Source: Trachipleistophora hominis (lineage: Eukaryota; Microsporidia; Pleistophoridae). Taken from it: 13,680 nucleotides of DNA. Both the position numbers and the translations under genes were made by a program. The stretch's first letter is position 1; each line of letters opens with the position of its first letter. The stretch is taken from positions 4,632-18,311 of the forward strand of contig JH993910.1 in the NCBI GenBank assembly GCA_000316135.1, written 5' to 3'. Under the pieces are notes generated by a model, which saw only the letters and a program-made list of their open reading frames with translations, did not search any database and was not told the origin of the DNA. Positions 1 through 7,247 of the stretch are shown piece by piece.

Positions 1-1712
1 TTCCTACTACCCCCCTCATCTCCCTCATTAAAACACCCTAAAATCTTCATCTCCTGATACAAATCACACGACAGCTCATCCCTCCTATAAACACGTATAC
101 CACTCTGTTCATTAACCACCACTCCCTCAATATCCCCCTCCACAAGGTTCTTCCCAACCGCCACACTCTCCCTCCTAACCTCAATCTCGTGCATCTCCCC
201 ATTCTTAAGCGCAAGCACACTGTGCCTCTTCTCAAGTGCGGCCTTCAGCCGCATCATTTCATTCACCTCCCCATGCACCAGCATAACAATCATAGGCGTA
301 CACTTCTCAATAAAGGAGGTGTTCTGCACGTAATCAACGTGCGCAGAGAATGAGATGTACTCCACCCGCATGTTCAATCTGAGCCTGTGCCCGTTCATTG
401 CCACAATTTCCTTAGGCTCCGTCATAATTTCTTTTGCCAGCGTGCCCTGCACGCAATACCCCGGTATAACCGTGCCATTGTTTGCATCCTCGCACCACGA
501 TTCAAATAACTCCCTTGATAGGCCGCTCTGCAACATGCCGGGCGATGCCATCACTACGCACGCGTTCTTTATGAGGTGGTTGTCAACGCTCTTAAGATTT
601 CGTATGTGTTTGAAGGTGAACGCGTCTTTTTTTATCTTTAGGTTCATCATGTGGGTGTATGCCTGGTAGATGGACAGGCAACGGTTGGCGAGTGCACTTG
701 CGTAGTAAATTGGGACGTTGTGCAGCTGAGGATTTCTCTCCCAGTAATCTTCTAAGATGAGCAGCAGTTCCTGTGCACGGCCCAGTGCAAAGACGGGCAG
801 CAGGCACTTTCCGCCACGTGTAACGATGTCATTTACTATCTGCGTGAACCGCCTCTCGCGTTCTTCACGCGGAAGATGGCACTGCACACCGTACGTGCTC
901 TCACAGATGAGCACATCGAGGTGATGTTCATTGTCTCTCGTCTTTTTGCATTTGTTAGGCCGTGTTGTATCATTTGGTCCCTCGTCTTTATGACCGTACC
1001 TATCGATCGTATCACATCGTCCCCCCTCGTCTTTCTGTGCGTACCTATCGATCGTATCATATCGTCCCTCCTCGTCTTTCTGTGCGTATCTATCGATCGT
1101 ATCATATCGTCCCTCCTCGTCTTTCTGCCCATACTTGCCAATCCACGCCGTATCAGCACCCTTTAAATGCCGGTCCTCCTCCGTAGAATAATCCCCCGTA
1201 TAAAGCATCCTAAACCGTTCATTCTCCACCATAAACATGGCAGCACCAAGCACATGCCCAGCATTAAGCGCAGTAACCCTAAAATCCTTAACAATCACCG
1301 TCTGATTATAATCAATCGCAATAATTTTATCGTAACAGTTGCTCAGATCCTTCTCCGTGTAGAAATCAATCTCAGTGTTCGTATTTATAATACGGATGTA
1401 ATCGTTGAGCAACCACCTGAGGATTGCCTTCGTAGGATGCGTCATGAACACTTTGCCTGTGAATGCCGTCTTTTCTGTGAGGTATGGCAGGGCACCTGCA
1501 TGGTCAAGATGAAAGTGTGTGATGAATACTGCGTCTACTGTTGACAGGTTGATGAGGTCTAGGAAGGGAAGGGATGCTGTGCCCGTGTATGCGGGGTGTA
1601 CGCCGCAGTCTAGAAGGATGCTTAGCGATTTGTAGGTGATGTGGATGCATGAGCGGCCTACCTCGTTGCCTGCGCCCAAGGGCATTATTGTAAGATTGTC
1701 GGTGAGGAACAT
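1..1712 (-). CDS. YSH1: Cleavage/polyadenylation endonuclease CPSF73 (YSH1), C-terminus beyond window
   Basis: This is the zinc-dependent endonuclease that cuts pre-mRNA at the poly(A) site in the nucleus. The frame is open for 570 codons from ATG at 1712 to the left edge, so the end of the protein is missing. The metallo-beta-lactamase motifs are complete: D35 (LLDCG), H66-x-H68-x-D70-H71 (HFHLDH), H153 (NAGHVLG) and D174 (TGDYS). The beta-CASP part has E271 (CESTYG), H458 (FSAHVDY) and H480 (VHGEVNEM), with PVFALGRAQELL and SPGMLQSGLSRELFESW between them, all hallmarks of the CPSF73 clade. All metal ligands are present, so it should be active. The start fits the family: GNEVGRSC begins at residue 15, and a C tract lies just before the ATG. 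Residues about 187-265 are a repeat-bearing insertion where relatives have only about 8 residues. Family assignment is certain; activity is inferred. Confidence 0.96.
   Translation of the reverse strand, partial: MFLTDNLTIMPLGAGNEVGRSCIHITYKSLSILLDCGVHPAYTGTASLPFLDLINLSTVDAVFITHFHLDHAGALPYLTEKTAFTGKVFMTHPTKAILRWLLNDYIRIINTNTEIDFYTEKDLSNCYDKIIAIDYNQTVIVKDFRVTALNAGHVLGAAMFMVENERFRMLYTGDYSTEEDRHLKGADTAWIGKYGQKDEEGRYDTIDRYAQKDEEGRYDTIDRYAQKDEGGRCDTIDRYGHKDEGPNDTTRPNKCKKTRDNEHHLDVLICESTYGVQCHLPREERERRFTQIVNDIVTRGGKCLLPVFALGRAQELLLILEDYWERNPQLHNVPIYYASALANRCLSIYQAYTHMMNLKIKKDAFTFKHIRNLKSVDNHLIKNACVVMASPGMLQSGLSRELFESWCEDANNGTVIPGYCVQGTLAKEIMTEPKEIVAMNGHRLRLNMRVEYISFSAHVDYVQNTSFIEKCTPMIVMLVHGEVNEMMRLKAALEKRHSVLALKNGEMHEIEVRRESVAVGKNLVEGDIEGVVVNEQSGIRVYRRDELSCDLYQEMKILGCFNEGDEGGSR
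938..1139 (-). repeat. 45-bp (15-codon) tandem repeat inside YSH1
   Basis: Three clear 45-bp copies lie at 982-1026, 1027-1071 and 1072-1116. A partial copy sits at 1117-1139 and a decayed 44-bp copy at 938-981. On the coding strand each unit encodes QKDEEGRYDTIDRYA. The two copies nearest the protein N-terminus are identical in protein, the next differs at three residues, and the following one (residues 241-255) is strongly diverged. The unit length is a multiple of three, so copy number can vary without breaking the gene. The last decayed unit is out of phase by one base, so its KDEE-coding segment is read as KKTR. The insertion sits between TGDYS and CESTYG. Confidence 0.93.
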
Positions 1713-1714
1713 GA

Positions 1715-1720
1715 GGGGGG
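1715..1720 (-). promoter_or_regulatory. C-tract start element of YSH1
   Basis: Six consecutive C on the minus strand end 2 nt before the ATG at 1712. The transporter, CFT2 and the 58-aa gene also carry CCC 3-4 nt before their ATG, as described for microsporidian promoters. It supports 1712 as the start although the frame stays open upstream. Confidence 0.55.
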
Positions 1721-1732
1721 TGTACGGCTGTA

Positions 1733-2215
1733 ATAATTTGAAGGGGTAGGGCTGAGATTGGTAGGGTAGGGACAGAGGGGTAGAATTGGTAGGATAGGAT
1801 TAAGAGGATAGATGATTAGTAACGATGGAGTAGGGGGTTAGGATTGGTATGGTAAGGTTAGAAGGGTAGAATTGGTATGGTAAGGGTAGAAGGGTAGGTC
1901 TAATAGAGTAGTTCTAATAGAGTAGAGAGAATAGAGTAGAGAATAGAGTAGAAAATAGAGTAGAAAATAGTGTAGAGAATAGCGTAGAGAATAGTGTAGA
2001 GAATAGCGTAGAGAATAGTATTACAATTACTAAGTAGAGAATATTTCTAATTACTACGTGTAGAGTAAGAAATACTAAAATTTATTTATAATTACTAAGA
2101 GTAGAATGTTTAGTGTAATGAAGGGTAGAAGAGGTGTAAAAGAAGAGAAAGTAATTGTAAATAAAGAATATATTAATGATTATAGACAATGCCTAGAGAA
2201 TGTTTAGATAAGAAT
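1733..2215. other. Intergenic C-poor, G/A-rich stretch upstream of YSH1
   Basis: The plus strand has very few C across this stretch. It starts with G-rich near-repeats built on GGGTAGAATTGGTA (about 1740-1900) and passes into the 12-bp array described separately. After about 2020 it becomes plainly AT-rich. No ORF with a credible start was found. On the YSH1 coding strand this is a polypyrimidine 5' flank. Confidence 0.6.
1910..2018. repeat. 12-bp purine-rich tandem array
   Basis: The unit is GTAGARAATAGN, repeated about eight times between roughly 1923 and 2018. The first copies have A at the last base, and later copies alternate T and C there. Irregular related units precede it from about 1910. 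It lies in the 5' flank of YSH1 and encodes nothing credible. Confidence 0.85.
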
Positions 2216-2229
2216 CATAGATAGTTAAT

Positions 2230-2395
2230 TGTTTACAATCACTTACACCACTATAAACAATACCTAATAGAACACCTAATAGAATACTGTCATTACTAAT
2301 ACACCATCATTACTAATACAAATACTAAACATCACAACCACCAACACCAATAACAACCATCACCAACATCATTAATAACAAGGAGAGTTAAAAAC
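2230..2395 (-). promoter_or_regulatory. G/T-rich tract downstream of the transporter stop
   Basis: Here the plus strand is nearly G-free and A/C-rich, so transcripts leaving the transporter gene (minus strand) would be strongly GU-rich for about 150 nt, starting about 15 nt after the AATAAA. GU-rich downstream elements are bound by the CstF64/Rna15 class of 3'-processing factors in eukaryotes. That this tract does so is inference; its length is unusual. Confidence 0.4.
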
Positions 2396-2408
2396 GCGTG
2401 TATAACGC

Positions 2409-2414
2409 TTTATT
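2409..2414 (-). terminator. AATAAA poly(A) signal overlapping the transporter stop
   Basis: On the minus strand the last Lys codon, the TAA stop (2412-2410) and the following A form AATAAA. Overlap of stop codon and poly(A) signal is common in compact microsporidian genes. Confidence 0.7.
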
Positions 2415-4071
2415 TATCCTTCGCCTTAAAGTTCATGTCCACCCACTCATCCCTCTCAACGCTCTTATTGTACTTCTTACCAAGATAAACTACGGAGAGT
2501 ATCCAAATGCACAGAATGACAAGTGCAAGCACAAGATAAGGAAAGGAAGACCTGCGGATGTCTAACGTATTAAAGATCTGGTTGAAGATCAGCTGCAGGA
2601 TAGAACCAACAGCCTTTCCCATCCTTGCACAGATGCCGTCATACACGGCCCTAAAACGGGCACGGTACGCAATGTCAATGCGCTTCGCGAAATACTCCTT
2701 GGAAATATCAAACGCTACGTATTTGAGCACTTTCATGCCTGCGGTGCTAAGAATGCCGAAGAACTGCTCCCAGCGCATCACCTTGCCCGTCAATTCCTCG
2801 GGGCTGGCGGACAGCCGGCTCATGAACGTGTTCACCGGCGAGAGGTTCTCGCCGGCAAGGCCGGTCGCAACCATCGCAAGGCCGAGCACTGCCACGCACG
2901 CTACGAATGCGCCGATCGGCGTAACGAGCGCGTACTTCGTCCAGCCGATCCACTTGATCGCATCTCGCGTGGGCAGCACGAAGAACATCATGACCAGCAC
3001 CGCGGTCACCATCTCCTCAAAACACTTGTTGGCGAGCACGGAGGACTCCGTGCTCTTCTTCTCCCGTTTTGCCACTTCGCTCTGGCAGCTCTTGTACGCA
3101 GACTCGTTCATAATAATAATTACGTTGTAGCCCAGCACCATCGTACACAGCGCAACGATTACGTTCGTGCTGAACACGAGCTTAAGGCCCTCCACAAAGC
3201 CTACGTGCTCCTTAGAACGCACCTTGTGCTTGGTGGCCGTGTCCCGGCAGATCTGCACGGGAATAACGCAGTTGATGAGGTAGCGCTGTATAAGAATGAG
3301 CGCAACCGTCCCTGCGCCAAGCAGCAGAAAGACCGCCATGTAAAAATAAACGCGCTGGTCGTACTCCATCCTGCTCGTCAGGTAGTGCACGATGTACGAC
3401 GTGGCAGCGCTCATAAGCAGGCCCACGTTAGAGAGCGCATAAACGATCGGCACGAACCGCTTGAACTGCTTCTCAGGGCACACCTCGTTGAACAGCTGCA
3501 TGAACAGCAGGCTGAGAACGATCGTTCCCCACACTTCACTTGCAACGAAGTGCAGGGTGCCCGTGCACGACGTGAACGTCATGATGGACGCGGCAAACGC
3601 AAGAAAGTCCTTGTACTTCATTTTGTCGTCGCTCAGCAGATCAATGGTGATGAATTTGCTCGGCTCGATGTATTCGCGCAGCGGCAGCATAAACGCGGCG
3701 TACACCACGAAATACGTGGCGTAGGCGTACAGGAACGTCTTGAGGATCGTCTCGTTTTTCATGCGCACCGACATTTTCTGCACGAGCAGGGAGAAGCACG
3801 TGGCGATGGGGGGCACCCAGAACACCTTGAGCACGGAGATGCTGGCGGCAACCTGCCGGCCGATCACGAACGCGTCCTTGAGGTCCTTTGACACGGAGTA
3901 GATGTAGACGATGAGGAAGAACATCCCGCTGATGCACATAAGCTTTCTGTCCTCGGCGGGTGCTACCTTGTAAATGCTGCACAGCCCTGTGTAACGCGTG
4001 CTTGCTATCTGCTCTATTTCCTCAGCGCTTGGTAAATTTGGATTGTTTGCTTCAGAATCACGGACATTCAT
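2410..4071 (-). CDS. NTT: ATP/ADP translocase of the bacterial/plastid NTT type
   Basis: This is a nucleotide transporter, acquired by microsporidia from bacteria, that exchanges or imports ATP across the parasite plasma membrane or, in some species, the mitosome. The 553-aa length fits the family. A hydrophilic N-terminus (1-43) precedes about 11-12 hydrophobic helices, the first at about 44-62. NTT signatures seen are SKDLKDAFVIGRQVAASISV then KVFWVPP (61-88), SEVWGTIVLSLLFMQLFNEV with KRFVPIVYALSNVGLLMSA (178-222), NESAYKS (322-328), FDISKEYF (454-461), and RARFRAVYDGICARMGKAVGS (470-490). The C-terminus is short and charged. The start is the ATG at 4071, preceded by CCC and a TATA-like box; AATAAA overlaps the stop. 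It is visibly GC-rich, especially at third codon positions, unlike the AT-rich flanks, which also creates long antisense open frames. No disruption is seen. Microsporidia usually carry several NTT paralogues; which one this is cannot be told. Confidence 0.95.
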   Translation of the reverse strand: MNVRDSEANNPNLPSAEEIEQIASTRYTGLCSIYKVAPAEDRKLMCISGMFFLIVYIYSVSKDLKDAFVIGRQVAASISVLKVFWVPPIATCFSLLVQKMSVRMKNETILKTFLYAYATYFVVYAAFMLPLREYIEPSKFITIDLLSDDKMKYKDFLAFAASIMTFTSCTGTLHFVASEVWGTIVLSLLFMQLFNEVCPEKQFKRFVPIVYALSNVGLLMSAATSYIVHYLTSRMEYDQRVYFYMAVFLLLGAGTVALILIQRYLINCVIPVQICRDTATKHKVRSKEHVGFVEGLKLVFSTNVIVALCTMVLGYNVIIIMNESAYKSCQSEVAKREKKSTESSVLANKCFEEMVTAVLVMMFFVLPTRDAIKWIGWTKYALVTPIGAFVACVAVLGLAMVATGLAGENLSPVNTFMSRLSASPEELTGKVMRWEQFFGILSTAGMKVLKYVAFDISKEYFAKRIDIAYRARFRAVYDGICARMGKAVGSILQLIFNQIFNTLDIRRSSFPYLVLALVILCIWILSVVYLGKKYNKSVERDEWVDMNFKAKDK

Positions 4072-4074
4072 GAC

Positions 4075-4101
4075 GGGTGCGCAGTTTTATTTTTATTTAT
4101 A
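4075..4101 (-). promoter_or_regulatory. CCC start element and TATA-like box of the transporter
   Basis: On the minus strand TATAAATA (4101-4094) lies about 22 nt before the ATG, and CCC (4077-4075) lies 3 nt before it. The short distance implies a very short 5' UTR, as is usual in microsporidia. Confidence 0.55.
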
Positions 4102-4369
4102 GAAAAGAGACGAGGAGTGGCGATAAGCACGATAAGAGCTGCGGAGGGGGATGACGTGCGCAGGGAAAAAGGGCGTTGAATAGGAGCGGTGCATGTCTGT
4201 AGAGCCTTAGTACGCGTACAGCTTGTGTGTAATCAAGCAATACATCAGTAGAATCACTTATTAGTTGAATAGATGATCACGTAGGATGAGCCTTTGCATT
4301 AGGATCAAGTTTTTAAGACTCATTTATTTAAGACTTGGTCATTAAGATTAATTTATTGGGTCAGTTTTT
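4102..4369. other. Intergenic, no gene seen
   Basis: The first about 100 bases are purine-rich and moderately GC-rich, then the sequence turns AT-rich. It holds a perfect 10-bp palindrome GTACGCGTAC at 4210-4219. Degenerate AAGACTT words from about 4310 lead into the 20-bp array. Confidence 0.5.
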
Positions 4370-4469
4370 AAGACTCTAACTAAGACTTAAAGACTCTAAC
4401 TATGACTTTAAGACTTTAACTATGACTTTAAGACTCTAACTAAGACTTCGAGACTTTAACTATGACTTA
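4370..4469. repeat. 20-bp tandem array, five copies
   Basis: Five adjoining 20-bp units start at 4370, 4390, 4410, 4430 and 4450 with consensus AAGACTYTAACTAWGACTTW. Each copy differs from the consensus by only a few bases, and two variable positions (C/T and T/A) alternate between copies. It lies about 300 bp upstream of the transporter. No coding potential is seen. Confidence 0.93.
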
Positions 4470-4985
4470 TTAATTAGAAATTGCTCTTTTAAATTATTAA
4501 ATTGTAATTTTAATTACAACAAAATTATAATTTTTATTTTTTCGTATATCGCACGATATTTCGTGTTGCCGCCATTTTCTGCCAAAATTAATTTTATTTT
4601 CCTTTTTACACTGTTCTTAACACAAAAGGGCAATTAACATTAAACTTAAAAATTTCCTTATTTGTGTTCATGACACGACATCTAAATTTTAATTTGTTAA
4701 TTTAATTAAATGGCGTGATGGGCGCGCTCTGATCGGATACACACAGGAAAACGAATTGGTACTACACGTACGTGCACTGTGCATTTTATTGCCGTTGTTC
4801 TGACACGTTGTATTTTTAATTTATTGTGGGCTGGACGAGTGTATGGTGATGGAGAGATGAATAGTTGTGTTTTATAGGAGAGTTTGTTTGGGTGTGTAGA
4901 GGGCGTAGGGATTAGTTAGACGAACTTTTATGGAAAATAAAAGGATTTAGAATATTTTTGTTATACATGGCAGTTGACTGTTAAT
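4470..4985. other. Intergenic AT-rich DNA with short inverted repeats
   Basis: No gene was found. It contains a near-perfect hairpin with 8-bp arms TTGTAATT/AATTACAA (4502-4519), a 6-bp-arm hairpin ATATCG/CGATAT (4546-4559), and a perfect palindrome CACGTACGTG (4765-4774). One copy of the dispersed GTGTGTAGAG...ACGAACTTTT element is at 4892-4930. Confidence 0.5.
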
Positions 4986-5270
4986 ATTTACATTAAGATT
5001 GTTGTATTTGTCATTAAATTACAATCGTTGTATTTCTTATTTACATTACAATCGTTGTATTTATCATTAAATTACTTTTACTATTAAATTATAATTACTG
5101 TACAATTCATATTACAATTACAGACACTATTTACGTTAAATTAAAGACACTACTTACAATTACAGACAGTATTTACAATTACTTAACACGCTACTTACAT
5201 TAAATAACAGACATTATTTACAATTACTTAATACATTATTTATATTAAATTACAACACTATTTACATTAC
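4986..5270. repeat. Degenerate AT-rich tandem repeat region
   Basis: The left part (about 4991-5065) has three copies of GTTGTATTT spaced 26 and 27 nt, two of them inside ATTACAATCGTTGTATTT. The right part (about 5120-5270) has seven copies of a decayed AGACANTATTTAC-like word spaced about 19-26 nt. Both look like worn tandem repeats. No coding potential is seen. Confidence 0.65.
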
Positions 5271-5485
5271 CATCTTTTTAGAAAATGCTTTAATTGCCAT
5301 TCGGCAGGATGAGCGGTGACCGCTTTATACTTATTTATAAATAATGGAACGTAATAGTGTATGATATAACTGTAATGGTAAATAAATTAAGATTATCTTG
5401 TGTGCATCTTACATCACAGACACTCTTCTACTGGTGTAATTTAGTTATGTGTTAGTTGCTGTGTAACTTAAAGAACGTAATCGTT
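5271..5485. other. Intergenic, one compact inverted repeat
   Basis: The only structure seen is AGCGGT-G-ACCGCT at 5311-5323, a perfect inverted repeat with a 1-base centre. A GGCAG...CACCGCTTTTTTT word at 6131-6150 resembles it loosely. No gene found. Confidence 0.35.
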
Positions 5486-5691
5486 ATGAAATATTGTTTT
5501 TGTGCTTTGTTGGCTGTCATTCACGTGGTTTTGTTCTTGGTGTGACTTATTGGTGCTTTTTCTGGAGATATCGGCAAAAACTGTCAAAAAAATCAAAGTT
5601 GACGTATTTGTCCTTTATGAACAATAAGCCGGTGGAAATGGTTTCAGGCTACGAGCATCTGTACGTATTGCACAGCTGTAAGAATAAATAA
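5486..5691 (+). pseudogene. Possible small membrane protein, frame broken
   Basis: From ATG at 5486 the frame reads 19 residues of signal- or anchor-like sequence (MKYCFCALLAVIHVVLFLV) and stops. The -1 frame is open from about 5494 to TAA at 5691 and has no ATG near its beginning. It reads a hydrophobic, then basic segment (TYWCFFWRYRQKLSKKSK) and ends HSCKNK. AATAAA overlaps its stop, as in the transporter. A one-base indel would join a hydrophobic N-terminus to the basic tail. No CCC element lies before the ATG and I recognise no family. It may be a decayed gene, a sequencing error, or chance. Confidence 0.22.
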
Positions 5692-5819
5692 AGATACTTT
5701 TATTAGAAGATGAATGTAACATTATGATACGTTATAAGTAGTGCGGCTGGTCTTTGATATAAAATGGCTGTGTGGTAATTTGATGTAGGTTAATCAGTTT
5801 TTATTTGTTCGTGGACGTG

Positions 5820-5822
5820 CCC
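5820..5822 (+). promoter_or_regulatory. CCC start element of the 58-aa gene
   Basis: GCCCTCCATGG places CCC 3 nt before the ATG, the same spacing as in the transporter gene. This picks 5826 as the start of the small gene, since no other in-frame ATG precedes it. Confidence 0.45.
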
Positions 5823-5825
5823 TCC

Positions 5826-6002
5826 ATGGCCAACAATGAACTGCTAAACACTGAAAAACGCAAAAAATGTTTGGAAAACGAAACAAAAAATGAAATTATT
5901 GAAAACTTTGAAGAATTCTCACAGCTAAAGCACGAATTAACCGAAAGGTTTGCTGAGATTGATGCAGAGATACAAAGAAAGTTTAAAAAATTGTATGAAT
6001 AG
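5826..6002 (+). CDS. Small charged helical protein, function unknown (58 aa)
   Basis: I do not recognise this protein. It is 58 aa, rich in Glu, Lys and Asn, with no membrane segment, and should be almost wholly alpha-helical. Residues about 12-56 have heptad-like spacing of hydrophobics (for example IIENFEEFSQL and FAEIDAEIQRKF), suggesting a coiled coil that pairs with itself or a partner. Three features support a real gene: a CCC element before an ATG in good context (CTCCATGG), an AATAAA 34 nt after the stop, and a codon mix that looks protein-like amid stop-rich DNA. It is the only confident plus-strand gene and is isolated by more than 1 kb on each side. It could be a small subunit of a larger complex; nothing in the sequence says which. 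Confidence 0.6.
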   Translation: MANNELLNTEKRKKCLENETKNEIIENFEEFSQLKHELTERFAEIDAEIQRKFKKLYE

Positions 6003-6035
6003 GTGAAGAGATGCACATTTGTACTGTTAAATATA

Positions 6036-6041
6036 AATAAA
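6036..6041 (+). terminator. AATAAA poly(A) signal of the 58-aa gene
   Basis: AATAAA lies 34 nt after the TAG stop at 6000-6002, in a typical poly(A) signal position for a short 3' UTR. Confidence 0.45.
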
Positions 6042-7247
6042 AGAACGATGTACTACGTGCAAAATTGTGTTTGGAAGAGCTGTGCTGTTGTTAACAGTTC
6101 TTTTAGTGATGTTTTATCTTGATGGAGAGTGGCAGTTCACCGCTTTTTTTAAGTAAACTTCTTTCATTTTTTATGAAAAAGTGGTATTGATTGGATTGAG
6201 AATAGAAATGATTAGTTAGTTTATGACAGCAATTATTAATCACATCAAATGCTACTTATTTGAATTGTAGTGGTTTATTTAAATGTACGTGAAGTTAAGC
6301 AATAAAAGGAATGTTGATGGAATGGTGTGCGTAATGAGCACGTTCTTAATAAAACACGTATTGTGAGATGTATAAAATACTTTTTAACAGGATGAGCACG
6401 TTCTTAATAAAAAACGTCTTTTATGGCGGTTAAACTGCTCTGTGTATGCTTGAGAGCATGTTTACTCTACGATATTATAACAGTCTTTTTAAAACTGTTT
6501 TTTATACTTTTATGTCCTAGGATCGTTGTCCTTGTAAGTGCTGTGTACTGTTTTGGTGTAAGAGAGGCTTAATTCAACAATTGGTAGGAACAAAGAAAAC
6601 ATTGTCGTATCAGGTCATCCTCTTTATTTTGTATTCCAAGTAGAAATTAAAATTAAAACGAAAATTTTATCGTATACTGCTCTTGATGTATAGAGTTATA
6701 CTTGTTAATTAATTTATAACAGACAAGAAAATGAAACTAAACTGGCAAAGTGTATCTCGTAAGATTAAGATTGCTCGGTAAAGAATTGGCGTTTATTACC
6801 TTTTAGTTTGTTGTGTATTGCACGAGAGGTAGATGTTAAGTTAACAGTCGTTTAAAATAAATCTCCTGGTTAAAAATAAAAAAAGTGCCATCTCATGAAT
6901 CAGCGTATACTCACAAACATCTTAACGTTTACGTAACATTGCAGAATAGGACAGTAGGTGCTTAACTATAGTACTAATGATACGCCACCAGAAGAGTGTC
7001 TATGAATATTACGGGAATGCAAGTAAATAAAGGTGTCTTTAATAAAACATTGATACGTATAGAAATAATTACTTATAGAGGTAGTAGTTAATCTTTTTCA
7101 TAAAGTTCGTTTAATTAATCTCTCCTTCAAGAAAATTAATTTATCTGCTCTCTTTAATTAATTATTTGACTGTCCTAATTGTTTGGGGAAGGTGTTTTTA
7201 ATTTAATTGAACAGACCTTTTAAAGTGTTTTTAATTATTTTTAAGGT
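6042..7247. other. Intergenic AT-rich DNA, no gene found
   Basis: No ORF with a credible start, length or composition is seen on either strand. A 21-bp direct repeat ATGAGCACGTTCTTAATAAAA occurs at 6334-6354 and 6392-6412, 58 bp apart. One copy of the dispersed ATTAATTAAACGAACTT element lies on the minus strand at 7103-7123. Confidence 0.5.

Noticed and set aside
836..1159. 107-codon minus ORF with KTRRDDMIRSI repeats
   Set aside because: It is the 45-bp repeat read in another frame; the CPSF73 frame runs through it without interruption and carries the conserved motifs on both sides.
1735..1900. Telomere-like G-rich repeats
   Set aside because: G-rich words such as GGTAGGG are irregular and sit between two intact genes, so this is not a chromosome end.
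3205..3891. 228-codon plus-strand ORF antisense to the transporter
   Set aside because: It results from the GC-rich codon endings of the transporter; Arg/His/Glu-rich composition without any recognisable domain. The ORF at 2558-3130 is the same kind of shadow.
4370..4469. CRISPR-like array
   Set aside because: Units are adjoining without spacers and the genome is eukaryotic.
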